From Tribonema minus (taxonomy: Eukaryota > Sar > Xanthophyceae > Tribonematales > Tribonemataceae): a stretch of DNA of 64,000 nt. The DNA lies in NCBI GenBank assembly GCA_017506865.1, contig JAFCMP010000088.1:186001-250000 (forward strand), given 5' to 3'. The notes under the pieces were generated by a model. It was not told the origin of the DNA. It did not search any database and saw only the letters and a list, made by a program, of their open reading frames with translations. Position numbers and translations under genes: made by a program. The number at the start of each line of letters is the position of its first letter. The first letter of the stretch is position 1. Of this stretch, positions 29,029 through 41,880 are shown piece by piece.

Positions 29029-30632
29029 GGGGCGTGCGGGAGCTGCGCGTTTATTATGTGCTGGTCTGCTGGTGCTGCGCGTTCATTATGTGCCGGTCTG
29101 CTGGTGCTGCGCTGGTGGTGCAGCAGCGATTGGGTACGCATCGAGATCTGCTCAGCAGACTCTAGCAAAGTTAAAAGAGGGACAGAGCTTTCTTGCTGCT
29201 GCCGCCATGTCGAGGCGAAATATTGGGCTGGCGGACACACACGAACACACATTGCAGTGCTCCAGAGGCATCCACATCTATGAATAGTCAAGTGAGACAT
29301 TGGCAGAAAAGGTAATATTCCTGCAAAAATGCCAAGGTCATGGCTCCCACAATAATACCTGCACACGATGTGGATACCTGAATGTTGATGTAAGACTGCC
29401 GCCCTCGCTCCGAGGTCGCGCACCATTGCTTGCGTAATAAATTAGCTGTGCGCCCAGTGGCTGGGCCATTTAAAAGTTCAAGTTTGCATGCTCTCATTTC
29501 ACGATGCACTGCTGCTGCTCGCACTTTGTTGACTCAGCATACGTTAGTACCATGAGGGTGCCCACTGCTGCTTGCTCCTTGGCGCAGTGTATTCACCATT
29601 GCACTGCGGCACTGCAGATGGCCGCGTGCACGGCAATGTCCTGTCATGGCACCAGTGTCTTTGCCTGTGTTTGATTTTCCGGCCGGCCATGTGCTCTTTT
29701 TCCATGGTGACATTCACAGGTGAGGCCATGTTGCAGCTGTTGACCCATTGTTCCACATGCAGCATGTTAAACGCTACAGGCGTAAGTTGCGTTGCATGCC
29801 CGCCGCCCACGGACACGAACAAACAAGCGGCAGTCCAGTGCAGGCGTCAAGGTGGACTGAATTGAGCAAAAGACTGGTGTTGCTACTGTAGTGCCATGGC
29901 GCAGTTCAGTCAGCGCCCGCACCAGTTGCGCTTGCAATAGTCATGGGGACGCCATGCGTTGCGGAGGTGTTACTAGACGCACAATACTGCTGTCAGGGGC
30001 AGAGGCGGACATGCCAGCACAGAAGAAAAACATTCGGGCCAGCCATGGACAGCCTCCCAATACGCCCCATAGAAACTCAGCAATGTGCAAAACAGGTGCA
30101 AATGAGCATGCCGCCTAAGCAAGCGCTTGCCGACCGCTTCATGCAATCGCCAAGAGCTGCCGTTATGACGCATGGCCAGCAATGCAATGCGCGCAGCCAG
30201 CGGCGGTGGCAGGCAAGAGCGACAACAAGAGTGTGCGGCATGCGTTCAGAAGAGCGGCGCATGTGCGCGCGAGTGTGTGATGTCGGAGATCATTTCGTGG
30301 TGAAAACTGCTTTGCATGCGCTGGTGAGTAATTCCGTACCAGCTTAATGACTGGCAACGTCGCTCTCCGCAGAGTGCCGGTCCTGCTCTTTGGCGCCCTC
30401 GTATGCACAAAGTATCTGCAAGCCCCTGCAACGCGCCCGGTGCTGCGGCAGCTGCCGGTGCACACAAACTAACCTGCGCGCAGCGACGTCGCATCCCGCG
30501 ATTCGCACAGCGGGCGGCGCGCCTTCAATTACAAGTCTACTTACATCCCTCAGGGTAAGGGGGGAGGGGCGGGGGGGGTGAGGCCGACAGGTCAGCCCCC
30601 CACACACACACGTTCACTGAAACCGCAGCTGC
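29029..30632. other. Convergent intergenic region, no gene recognised
   Basis: 1.6 kb between the 3' ends of the GNAT and helicase genes. It is AT-richer than the exons. A direct repeat of about 20 bp (GCGTTCATTATGTGC-like, near 29047 and 29077) lies just after the GNAT stop. Only short open frames are present, including a 41-codon one at 30347-30472 (+), none with supporting evidence. Confidence 0.55.
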
Positions 30633-33600
30633 CTACTGCTGAGCATCACCGCTGCCGCCCGGCTGCTGCTGCTGCTGCAGCGCGCGCCGCAGGTCGCGCT
30701 CCGTCATCAGCGCGCCGTTCTCCGCGCACCACGCAATGTACGCGCGCCAGTGCGCGTCGTGCGACAGCGTCGCAGGGTCGCCGACGATGACGACGCCGCG
30801 CCGCGCGCGCGTGATGGCGACGTTGAGGCGGCGCCAGTCGCTCAGGAACCCCACGGCGCCGCAGCGGTTGCTGCGCACCGCCGACAGCACGATGACCTCC
30901 TTCTCGCGCCCCTGGTAGCCGTCCACGGAGCGCACCTCGATGAGCTCCCACGGCTGCGGCGCGCGCGGCGGCGCCGCAGTGCGCTTTCTGCCGCCGCCGC
31001 GCTCTGCACCGGCGCCGCCGCCGCCGCCGTCGCCGCCGCCACGACTGCTCTGCGCAGCAGCAGCAGCGGGCTGGTCGGCGTCGCTGTGCGCTACTGCTGC
31101 AGCGGCGGTGGCGGCGCCATCCGGCGCGGCCGGCGCCGCTCTGGTGCAGCCGAGGCCCGCGCGCAGCGCGTCCGTCAGCACGCGCACCTGCGCGGCGTAC
31201 GGCGTGATGACGCCGACGTCCTGCGGCGCGACGTCGCCGCCGCCGCCGCCGCCGCGCAGCAGCGCGCGGACGACCGCGCACGCTGCCGCCGCCTCGCGCG
31301 CGTTGCACCATGACGTCGCGCCGCCGCCGCCGTCCTCCGCGGTGGCGCCGCCGCTGCCACGCGCCTCGAGGCCGCGCGCGCCGTCGCTGTCGTCGCGCAC
31401 CGCGACGAACGCCACCGGCACCGCCGCGTTGGGCCACGGGAAGCCGCGTGGCGTGGGGCGGTCCACGGCGCGCGGCGCGCTCGCAAGGCGGCCGCCATAG
31501 AAGCGCGCGCTGCGAACAATAAGGCAAATAGTTGTTAAAAAAAATAAAATAGGCCGCTGGTGGTGGTGGCAAGATGATTGTGGGAGCAGCGGCTGCTGCC
31601 GCCCACGGCCAGGCCAGCCCCGGCAGGGAGAACCAGAACTCGTCGCAGGAGGCGGGCGACCGGCGCACCGCAGTCAAGAGGAAGCAGGACACTATTTCGT
31701 GCCTGACTGACTCGGACACGGACCAGGGTCTCTAGACGATGGGGTTCTGTTCAGTGCATCACCCAGTCTGCTGCTTTCAAGTGAGTCTGTGCAGGCCCGA
31801 AACAGCTGTGAAGACATGCAGCCATTTCATCAACAAGCCAGCCTATTTGTGCTTTCGTGCCACGTTTGCCGCTCACTTGCAAATTTTGTCCATCACAGCA
31901 TTCATGCGTGTATAGTGCATTGGCATTGGTCTATCACAGCATTCAAGCACGTGTACGTAATGCGTTACAAGTTGGATGCATGCACACGTGATACGTACCC
32001 CGGGAACGCAGCGATGCGCGGGTGCATGCGGTACTGGCGCGCGAGCACGACGGGCGCGACGCCCGCGAGCATGAGCCGCGCAAAGAGCGACGTCGCGAGG
32101 CCGCCCGCCGCGGCGCCGCGCGAGAGGATCGTCGGCGGCAGCTGGTTCTGGTCGCCTACCAGGATGAGCTGCTCGCAGCCACGCGTGAGCGGGACGAGGC
32201 TCGCGGGCTCCGTGGCCTGGGTTTGGGGGGGGGAGCGGGGGGGGGGGGGGCACGGGTTGTGTGAGGGGGGTCAGACACGCGGCGGCGCGAATTGCATATA
32301 AAACGCATGTCTGCACTGTCATGTACGCTGGCAGTCGCGCGCGCAGAAAGGCATGGCCGCCGGTGCCGTGCTTAGCAGCAGGCATGCTACGGCGCGCGCC
32401 ACGATGCGTGTGGCGGGGGGATACTGCAAGCGCAGACTCTGGCGTGGCTCATGGCACGCGCCGCAGGACCTCTCGCGCGTGAGTCGCCGTTGCTGCGGAA
32501 GCTCTCTTTGAGAGGCCTACAAAAGAAAGAAATATGTGTTATATCATAAAAACAAACACGTACCTGCGTGGCCTCGTCGATGAGCACCGTGGAGAACGTG
32601 AGCCCCGCGGCGGCCCCCGTCTCCTCGCACTGCTCCGAGGCTGCCGCGAGCTGCTCGCCGCCCGCGCCGATGCAACTGCAGACGACCACGTCCGCGGCCT
32701 CGAGAATCGCGCGCACGGCACGCCGCTCAGCTGCCTCCAGCTCGCCCTGCAGCGCGCGCAGGTCGCGACCAGCCTGCGTGCTCGACTTGCCGGGCTTGCC
32801 GTCTGCGAGCGTCGCGGTCTTGCGGCTCACCTGCGAACAGGGTGGACGGGGGGCGGGGTGCGTGTGTGGCGGGGGCGGGCGGGAGGGGGGGTTCAGATGG
32901 AGCTGCAATCAGGCAAAGCTTAACTGCTGGCGCGACCATCTATTGTGTTCTGGCGGTGTCAAAAGCGTATGCATTCTAGCGGTGCGGCCCTGCCAAAGTG
33001 GGCTGCGTGTCTCATAGTCGGGCGTGCATCCACGGGGCACGCGCGACTGTTGCCGGCTCGCGGCGCCCCTGCGCCGCACGCAATTGATGTGCCGGGAGGG
33101 GCGCAGATGCAGTGAGCCAGTCGCTCAGCAAGTCTTCATAATCGGCACCGGCATACAAGGGTGCTGTTGGGGACGCGCATGCTCTGAATCATGTGCACGT
33201 GTCTCCTGCAGACTGCGCAACTCGTGAAGCGATGACGTCGCAGAACTCTGCACAACGTGTTGGGTTGGGGGGCAGTGCGCCTGAAGGGGGGCAGGGCAAA
33301 TCTCCACACGTGGAGGCGTGCGTGGCGCCGACCCAAGCAAGAGCGTCACAGCCATTGCGCATTCGTCGCCGCGAACTGCGCGGCGCATCACATCAAGCCT
33401 TGCGTGACATGCGCGAGACTGCGCACCCCGTCGCCGCAGCACCGCGCACGCGTGCTACGGTGCATGCCTGCTTCGCGTGCGCCCTGCGCGCCGCAACCTC
33501 TCACCATGTCGCGGACGGCCAGCAGCTCCGGGTGGTTCTCCAGCTGCGCATCCTGCGGGGCAGGGGACGCGAGACGGCGCGACGCAACGCAACGATCAGC

Positions 33601-36600
33601 GCTCAGTTGGCAATGCGAACTCCGCCGCATGTGGCATCACCAGTGTTCACCAGCAAGAGACAAGCAGCGCACAATGCGCCAAATGCGTCAGACGGCGGTT
33701 ACACCGCAGTCCCACTCACTCACGCACGGCCGTACAGCAGCGCTGCTCAGTTGCGGCGGTCTGATGCAGAAGACGCTCGCAAAGGGCCCGAGTGGCAGGG
33801 TCGACCACGGCTGGCAGCTCTTGATGCTGTCCTCGCGTACCGGTTTTGGCATGCACAGAGGGCCGGTTGTTTGGCGCTCTCCTACGCACGCTTTCGGCAT
33901 GCACACCGAGCAGCGCAGACGACGACGGGCCGCGGGGCGACGCGCGCGACGTACCGCCCCCACCGCAGTCATCGCAGCAACGCTCTCCCGCCTTACATGT
34001 ACTTCGAAGTACATGCTGGCAAACACTGTCACCGGCGTAAGCGGCACGGGGCGACGCGATTTGCAAACAGGCGCGGCTCCACCCAACTTCAACTTCAACT
34101 ACACGCTCTTACCAGCGTCGCGCCCCAGAGGTCCGGCCGCACCGCCGCGGGGCGCCCGACGCGCACGCAGCGCAGCCCCAGCCGCAGGCAGCCGTCGAGG
34201 ACGTTGTCTGCGGCGACGTTGCTGAAGGCGGTCGCCAGAACCTTGCCGCGCCCGGGCGCGCGCTTGCCGCGGCGCAGCTGCACCGCCGCCGCGAGGATCC
34301 GGCAGGCGGTGCGCGTCTTGCCCGTGCCGGGGGGGCCCTGCACGGGGGGGGGGGGGGGAGGGGGATGGTGTGGGAGGGCGGGCGTGAGAAATGACGTTGA
34401 GCACGGCGCAGGGGGGGGGTGGGGGGGGGTATGCTGACTGTCACAGCGTGCCCGCTCGCACCTGCGCATCTGGTACAGGTCAACTTCAAAGTGCACAAAG
34501 GGGGCAGGGGAGACGCACGGCTCGTTGGCATGTACATGCACCGCAGGAGTTGAAGAGGGCGGTCGATAAGTTGATGCGGGCTGTCCGAGAGCGCATGCGC
34601 CTGAGACACGCGCAGGAGGGCCTGCGACACGCCCGCAAGGGCACACACGTTCGTGGCAGCGACATAGCACGACTGGGTGATGCGCTGAGTAGCACGCCCG
34701 CGGCGCATGCGCGCAATGCCGCCCAGGAGACATATCGCGCGCTGCCGAGACAGCTGCTGTGCTTGACACCCTGCTGCGGTCGCACGCGAGCGTGGGGCCT
34801 AGCTTGCGGCGCGGCTGACCCTGTGTCAACGGTAGCGCATGGGCGAGCGCGTCGGTGGCAGCAGTAGCTGGGGCTGCGCAGCGTAGGGGGGGGGCGCTGC
34901 ATAGGTGCGCGTGCCTGCGGGCCGTGGGCTCCATTGAGGGCTACATGGGACTGGGCTTTGCCGGCGGCGAGGGAGCGCTGCGCGCGCATGCCGCGGGACG
35001 AGACTGCCTGAGCGAACGCAAAGTCTGCTGCCGCACAGCGTGCAGCAGACCGCCGCAGCGCAGCGACTGGAGCAGTCTCGTGACAAAAACCAGCTTCGAG
35101 TGCTGAGATATAGTCTAGTGTACTGCTCAAAACTCTTGTCTGGCAAACAACGATGGAACATTTCATCAAGATGAGCAGTATATGACCAACTCTAACAGCG
35201 CGCCGTGTGCACGCGCTTGCCTGGATGAGCGTCAGCCTGCGGTCCAGCGCCTGCTTCACCGCCGCCACCTGGATGTCATTGAGGTCGCCCGCCTGCGCGC
35301 GGCAGCAGCAGTTGGTCACCGGCAAATGTGACTGCTGTAACTGCCAGCATGTAACTGCCAACTTCAAACTGCATTGCTGGCTGTCTGTTGCAGTCAGTGA
35401 TCATATATATGGACACTGTCGTCAAGGGCAAGAAGCAAGCATGGGGTGCAGCTTCCGCTTCAATGGTAACGAAGAACACTATGCAAACCAGCTGCTGCTG
35501 CTGCTGCTGCTGCAGTGACGAACACAGATCGCAGCAAAGTCAGAGCTGTTGGTACCAGCAGGCCAGACGCTGCGATTTCACCGCTTGCTCTGCAGAGTGT
35601 GCCACCCAACTCTCCCATCTGCTCAGAGCATCGACAACAGGCGACATGGCTCACTCACACTCTCAACGAGCACTTGCAAGTGCGCCTCCTTCCTGCCCTA
35701 CACACACATGTTTGAGCCAGCAGCATAGCAAGAGGCCGCCTGAGCATGCGCCAGCGCTGCTGCGGCACACCATCATGCCGCAGGGCCCTCGAAGCTGTCA
35801 GCGCGCCGGCCTTCGCCCGCCTCCGCACGCCTTCAGCCACATGCGCTTGCACACATACACGCAGCAGACGCGCACCTCCCGATATACGCACGCAGCACAT
35901 GCATTGCATGATTCATGTTCACGGCATCGCTCTCGGACTCACCCCCGCCATGGACCGGACGATGAATCAGCGTCCTGCAGCCACATTTACAGCACACGTA
36001 CACGCAGCAGACACATACCTCGCCGCATAACACGATATACACGCACGTAGCACACGCATCGCACCATTCACCTTCACCGCATCGCTCTCGGCCTCACCTC
36101 GGCCATGGGCCTCACGACGGCATCCACATCAGCGCGCGAGTACCCCAGCTGCACGCTCTCGCGCGCCAGCTTTGCGAACGCGCCCAGCGCGCCCCTCTCC
36201 TCCCCCTGCGCCGCGGCGTCCGCCAGCTGGCGCTGCAGGTCCAGCGGCAGCATGCCCGCGGCAGCAGCGCCGCCGCCGGCCTCCTCCAGCTGCTCCAGCG
36301 TCGCGGCGAGGCAGTCCTGGGGACACACAGCGGCGTGACGTGGGCAGGGTGAGAGGTCGGGGCAAGGGACGGTCTGGGCGGATGCGTGGCTGCGATACGA
36401 CGCGGGAGTCGGCGCGTGGCCTGCGGCTGCGGTGGCGGGCGGTAGGTACGCGCAGTGCCGAGCGCAGTCGGTGGCGCGGCAGCAGCGGAGGCGAATGAGC
36501 GCAGGGACCGGGAATGCCGGACAGGGTCGCATGCAGCGCCGGCGTGCCGCACCGCCGCCGCGCAATGCCACGTGACGCCGCAGCCGCCAGCCGCCAAGCA

Positions 36601-38814
36601 CGATCGCGACGCACAGAACATCACTGCCCACGTGCGCGATGTTTCCACGCTACGCACAAGACCACTGCACTCTAGACAGTGCCGCGCCGCTGCTGCACGT
36701 ACCACCAGCAGACCGCGCAGGCTCTGGCAGAAGAAGCCCGCGTCCGGCGCCGTCGCGGAGCGCAGCGCCTGGTACTGCCGCTCGTAGCTCACGCCGTTCA
36801 CAAACTGGTCCAGGCGGAACAGCGACGTGGAGCCGCTCATCACGAGGGCGCCGCTGCCGCCGCCGCCGCCGCCGCTGCGTGCCGCGCTCGCGAGGCCGTC
36901 CGGCAGCTGCTTGACGACGACGTCTAGGAAGTAGGGGGTGCGCTCTAGGACGATGCCCTCGAGGTGGCCGCCGCCCTTAACGTCGCCGCCGCTGCCCTCT
37001 GCGGCGGCGGGGTTGGGGGGCTTGTCGCCCGCTGCCAGGGGGGGGGTGGAGGGTGGGGGGGGGGAGTGAGGGCCTTGTGTTTGTGTGTGACGGGGGGGGG
37101 GGGGAGTAAGGGGGATGCGCTGAAGCAAAGCGGAAATTCACCATGTGCTGCGAGGGATGTGGTATAATGTCGGGAGACGGCGACTGAAGGCGGTACACCG
37201 CCCTGTCTACAGCTGCGCAATGTGCACTGCTGCAGAGGCGTCGCCGAAGGCTGACTTGTCGTCATGATCATACGGTGAATTCTGGAGATCTGGTGGCAGC
37301 AAATCAGCTGTCACTGCCGGGCAAAGCAGGGTGCCAGGACTCGCCTGCAGTGGCATCACAGACGTCCCCATCCGCGGCTCACCTGACCTCATCGAGGTTC
37401 AGGGCCAGTACAGTTGTGATCAGTTATTGGTCACAACTTGTACAATTATTGATCACAACTTGTACAGTTGTGATCAGTTATTGATCACAACTGTCATCAA
37501 TAGCAAGACGATGCAAGGGTCGCTGCAGCTGCATCAGGAGCGACTGCTGCCACCCTGCCGCGCGCTGTGTGAAAACTTGCTCTGCATAGCTGATCAGCCG
37601 GTTGTATATGATCGCATGTGTATAAGAGAGTTGGAATGCACGAGTACAGCTGCTGTAACAGCGGCTGCTACAGCCACATGATTCAAGTCCACTGCTTCGC
37701 TCGCACCGATGACACTTTACTCATAAGCTTGCAGCGCATGGCAGTCGCTGACTGACCCGTGATGGCGATGACATCGCCAGCGGTAAAACGATGAAACGGC
37801 AGCGCGGGCCGCCGCATCCTTGCGCCGCCGCCGCCACCGCCTGCCGCCGCCGCCGCCTCCCTGCCGCGCAGCGGCGGCAGCGAGAAGCGCACGACGTGCT
37901 CGCGGAAGAGGCGCCCGCGCGGCATGCCGACGAGGCGCATGAGCGCGTAGCCGCCGTGCGTCAGCTGCGCGGGCGTCCAGCGCAGGAGGCGCTCGTACAC
38001 GACCTCCTTCTCGCACTGCAGCTCCAGCGACACCAGCTCCGTGAAGTGCGCGCTGTAGGCGGAGAGGGACGAGTACGCGGCGGCGCGCTTGGCGCCGCGC
38101 CCGCGGCCGCCGCCCTTGGCCTTGCCGCCGCCGTTCACCGGCGCGTTGCGCTGCGCGCTCTGCGCGTGCGGTGCAGGGGGCGGCGGCAGCATGAGTTGGG
38201 GGGGCGGGGGTCTACGCGGTACCCGCCGCTGCAGCAGGTGATGCGCCACTCCTGAGTGAACGCCCGCGCTCGAAGGTACGCACCTTTTCCAAGGCCATAG
38301 CAGCGGCCTCGTTTATCTGCTTGAAGTCCCATCTCTGCAGGTCCTGCCCTGTCAAGTTGCCGGTCGTCTTGGCCCTCGCCGTGAAGGCACCCTTGCCTCT
38401 CCCGAAGCCGCTGCCGGTATACTCCACATCAGTGGGCGATACTGCTGCATTCCGAGTGGTGAGCCTTCCTGATGCTGGCTTGCTTCTGGAGCTACCACCG
38501 CTCTTGCCGGAGGAGCCTGGCTCTCGCACACGGGCCTCTCCGAATGATGAACCTTGCGAATTCTTACCCAATTTGCGAGCGCCGCTGCCACTGCCCTTGT
38601 GCTGCCCCCTTCTTTGCATGAGCAAGCTGCCACGGCCGCAGCGCTGATGTGCATGCTGCTGTTCATTTTGGAACACCGACAGCCTTGCCAATTGCAAGGG
38701 AGATGCAGCCGGAAGCAGTCCCTGGCAACTGTCGAATGTGCAAAGCAAAAGAAGCGACAACAGAGAACACAGCCGCTGCAGAAGCAATAGCCGCTGCTGG
38801 CTGCGCACAACCAT
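30633..38814 (-). CDS. UPF1/SMUBP2-like superfamily 1 helicase
   Basis: Ten exons, all phases consistent, give 1,062 residues: 38814-38284, 38159-37757, 37031-36703, 36316-36098, 35292-35221, 34337-34113, 33552-33505, 32830-32564, 32216-31999, 31509-30633. Residues about 178-421 resemble the SMUBP2/IGHMBP2 nucleic-acid-binding beta-barrel (VGMPRGRLFREHVV, FHRFTAGDVIAIT). Helicase motifs follow: I GPPGTGKT (519-526), II DEATQ (694-698), III VGDQNQLPPT (718-727), RQYRMHP, V EVRSVDGYQGREKEV (from 962) and VI NVAITRARRG (from 1000). A Gly/Ala-rich insert sits between motifs IV and V. The intron after exon 5 uses a GC donor (CAG|GCAAGC). The N-terminus after the ATG at 38814 is a signal-peptide-like Leu run (LLLLQRLCSLLSLLLL) then CTF, so import into the plastid or secretory system is likely. 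It would unwind RNA or DNA by ATP hydrolysis. Confidence 0.88.
33996..34015. repeat. 20-bp perfect palindrome in helicase intron
   Basis: CATGTACTTCGAAGTACATG, fully self-complementary, in the intron 33553-34112 of the helicase gene. Confidence 0.93.
37408..37493. repeat. Tandem hairpin array in helicase intron
   Basis: Two full units (37408-37439 and 37462-37493), each foldable with arms GTTGTGATCA/TGATCACAAC or a one-mismatch form, flank a shortened unit (37440-37461). The array lies in intron 37032-37756 of the helicase gene, in an AT-rich patch. Confidence 0.88.
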
Positions 38815-38952
38815 GTCGCAGCTTCCGAGCGGCAGAACTGCACCGCGCTCCCCGCCCACTATGCCTGTCACGCACGTCACGTCAGAACTGCAACTGTTGA
38901 ACATTGGCGTTGAACTTCGGATCCATTGAAGTTGAAGCAGAAGTTGTGACTT

Positions 38953-41405
38953 TCATGTGCTATGCCGCAACGGCACGACGGAGTTATAGTGCTCGCCGAG
39001 CGCGTAGTAGTGCTGATGGTACGACACGCGCAGCGGCGCCGCCGCGCCCCCCTCCTCCCCCTCCCCCACCACCATGGGCTGCGCCGCGGCGGCGCTCCAC
39101 ACCTCGATGGGCACGCGCAGCGCGCGCGACAGCGCCCGCAGCTCCACCTCCCCGCCCCACTCCGCGGAGCCCTCCACCAGCGCGCAGTACGCCTCGTACG
39201 CGCCCTCGTCGCACGCCTCCACGAAGGGCATGAACTCCGCGGCGTGCTCGCGCAGGTGCGCCGCCGCGACGCGCCGCAGGCCCGCGTGGCCGTCCTCCGC
39301 CGCCGCCGCCGCCGCCGCGCCGTCGCCGCCGTGCGCCGCCACCGCCAGCTGGTGCGCGACGGCGCGGTACAGGCAGTTGCCGTCGCTCCTGATGGGCGCC
39401 ACGGCGAGACCCCGCGGCAGCAGGTTGGCGCTGAGCGCCTCGAGCTCCACCGTGCGCGCGTCGGGGCCCGCTGCCGCGCGCTCCTCCTCTCGGCGCCGCT
39501 CCCTGTGAACGAAAAATGCGCTCAGATTGGCGAAAATGTGCTGCAGACATCGTTTGGGGCTGCACACAATCAGGCCCTCATGTACTGGTACCAGTCGGCA
39601 GCCATCATTCGGTCCGCCACGCTGGCTGCTGTCACCTGCTGGAGCGATGGCTGACCGCGGAAGAAAGCGCTGCAGGGCGCTCTAGTGTGGCGTAATGGCT
39701 GGCAGCGACAGCTCGCGTATAACTTCATCTCTGACGATCAATTGCAGGAGCTGCAGGCAATAACTGTAACCTTGCGCTGACAATCAGGCCGCCCACGCAG
39801 GATCAGGGCGCTGTGCACACAGTCAGTTGCAAACTGTGTGAGAGAGAGCCAATACCACACATCACAAAGTTGCCGCTCCAGTAGCTGCAAAGATGCGGCA
39901 GTGGCCTTCGCACAGCAATGGCCACTGTAGGCCCACATAAAACTCAATTCCCCCCAGCTGCAGGCATGTCCCACAGCATCAGCTGCAGCGGTCTGGAACG
40001 CTGCATTCATGATAGCATCCTCTGCAGTATGCAGATGGGTTCGACAAAATGTTTGTAAATCGGTGCAGACAGAACACGGGATCGACTCATGCGAGTTGTC
40101 CACAGGCGACAGCAGCTAAAAGACCCGCGCGGCACGGCGACAGCCACCACTGCCAGCATACACCAGCGCGCCAGGCCTCTCATATTTTTCTCTGATCGGT
40201 TGCGCGGCCACTCACTTCTCCAGCTCCTTCTCCCTGGCCTTGTCCTTCTTGCGCTGCGCCTTCGCTCGCCGCTTTTCCCGCTCCTCATCCTCCTGCGCTT
40301 TCCGCAGCGCCGCCGCGTCGGCCTCCGGCGCGCGCGCCTGCTGCGCCGCCTCCGCCGCCGCAGCGCCTGCGTCAGCGGCAGCGGGAGCGAGCCCCTGCTC
40401 CTCCAGCTCGGCCATGGCGGCCGCCTCGTCGCGGTGCCGATCTCTCAGCTCGTAGCGCATCTGCAGCAGCAGCAGCGCCGGCGACGGCAACGCATGTGGT
40501 TGAGGCGCAGATTCTCCTGGGCACGTGTGCGGCGGCCGCGGCAACGTCACGTCCAGATGGGCATCTGGATGCCGGTCAGCGCGGCTGGCAGGCGGATGCA
40601 TGAAGCGCTGACGTGCAAACGGCGCGGCGTGCTGCGGAGGCCGCGCGGCTGCCGGCGGAGGCGCGCGCGCGCGCGTCGCGCGCGCCGGAGCGGCTGATGT
40701 TGCGCAGGCAGCGCCGCTGCAGCCGGGTGGTGCGCTGGACGGCGGTCGTGACGCCCGTCTGCCTTGCTGCAGCGCCCTTCATAGACGCGCCCAGCAACGC
40801 TTACTGTGCGGAGTAGTGCATGAGCAGGGATTGGGGCGCTGCATAGGTCATCGCAGCAGTGCCTACATGGGCGCAGGAGGATGTTTTAATGTGCAGGTGC
40901 TGCTGCATCCTGAGTGACCAACACAGAACCTGCTCTGTGTTCCAGAAAGCTAGGGCGCGGCCACGGCTGCCGATTGTTCCATTCAACGCCCTTTGGTCAA
41001 ATGCAGCTTCAGTAAAGCATTGTAGACGAGCGTTGATGACTCCACAGTGGCATTAGACCATGTTGCGGAGATTTGATCGACATTTGCGTCTGGTATGCTC
41101 TGAAAATTGCGCCTGCAACACCAGAGTCATAGGCCCTTGCACCAGCAGCGCACAGAGCATGAGCAACACGACGAAGGCAGCTCTCGTTTAAATACGTTCA
41201 TAGCACCGTATTGTAACCTACTGACCTGTAGTATGCTGGCCTCAGCCTCCGCCACTTTCTTCTTGTTCTTGTTGGCTTGCTTGACCAAGGCCCTTCCTTT
41301 CAACTCCAGCTCGCGCTGTTCAGCCTTGTGCCGCTTCTCCATCTCATCTCTGTTCTCCCCACTTGGCAGAACAGCGTGTTCAGCCTCCGAGCCATCTTGC
41401 GACAT
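38953..41405 (-). CDS. OTUD6-like OTU-domain deubiquitinase
   Basis: Exons 41405-41226, 40460-40216 and 39502-38953 join in phase to give 324 residues, close to the ~290-320 of animal OTUD6B. The N-terminal half is a charged coiled coil typical of OTUD6 (EMEKRHKAEQRELELKGRAL, then REKRRAKAQRKKDKAREKEL). The OTU protease domain holds the catalytic box RSDGNCLYRAV (D182, C185) and the C-terminal EHYNSV with catalytic H313, plus conserved segments HLREHAAEFMPFV and YHQHYYALGEHY. It cleaves ubiquitin chains; OTUD6 proteins are tied to translation control in animals. The gene ends 138 bp before the helicase ATG on the same strand, so its terminator and the helicase promoter must share that gap. 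Confidence 0.92.
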
Positions 41406-41880
41406 GATCAGCTATATGCTCGGTAATCACTCAAGAGTAACGCCGCGGCGCGGCCGGCCGTCCAGACGGCTTGTCAACCTTCAAGTACTTCAAGTACTTG
41501 AAGTTACGGTTGAAGGTGAGGTTGAAGAGAGCGCGGGGAGCGGGGGGAGGGGAGCGCCAAGCAAATGGAATTGCGCAGAGTGCAAATGATGTTTCTATGG
41601 GAGTCAACAGCAGCAAGGGCACATTGACTGCTACAACAACGTCCAGCATCTGCGCACTCCAACAAGCATGCAAAAGGCAATCTCATGAACACCAGCAACA
41701 GCGCACAAGGCGAGCAACACATTGACATCACCATGTAGCCGTCGCAACGCAGCGGTGCGCAAAAAACGACACGCGCCGCCCGGACACTCATTGAAATACA
41801 CATGCTATTTGTCACATGGTGAATATAAACGCCAAAGCGCGAGCGCTGACGCGTCGCGTCGCCCGTAACCGCGCCCTCCG
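41406..41880. other. Intergenic region between AT-hook and OTUD6-like genes
   Basis: 475 bp between two minus-strand genes. It contains an 18-bp palindrome at 41487-41504 nested in a larger imperfect inverted repeat, about 80 bp upstream of the OTUD6-like ATG, and otherwise nothing recognisable. Confidence 0.6.
41478..41517. repeat. Nested inverted repeat upstream of OTUD6-like gene
   Basis: The perfect palindrome ACTTCAAGTACTTGAAGT (41487-41504) lies inside outer arms ACCTTCAA (41478-41485) and TTGAAGGT (41510-41517). It could form a cruciform, or a dimeric binding site in the OTUD6-like promoter. Confidence 0.85.

Noticed and set aside
30347-30472. 41-codon plus-strand frame with a hydrophobic start
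   Set aside because: Too short, no family, no splice context; could be chance.
33193-34437. 414-codon plus-strand frame
   Set aside because: It covers helicase introns and exons in antisense and contains no domain. The minus-strand exons hold Walker A and agree in phase.
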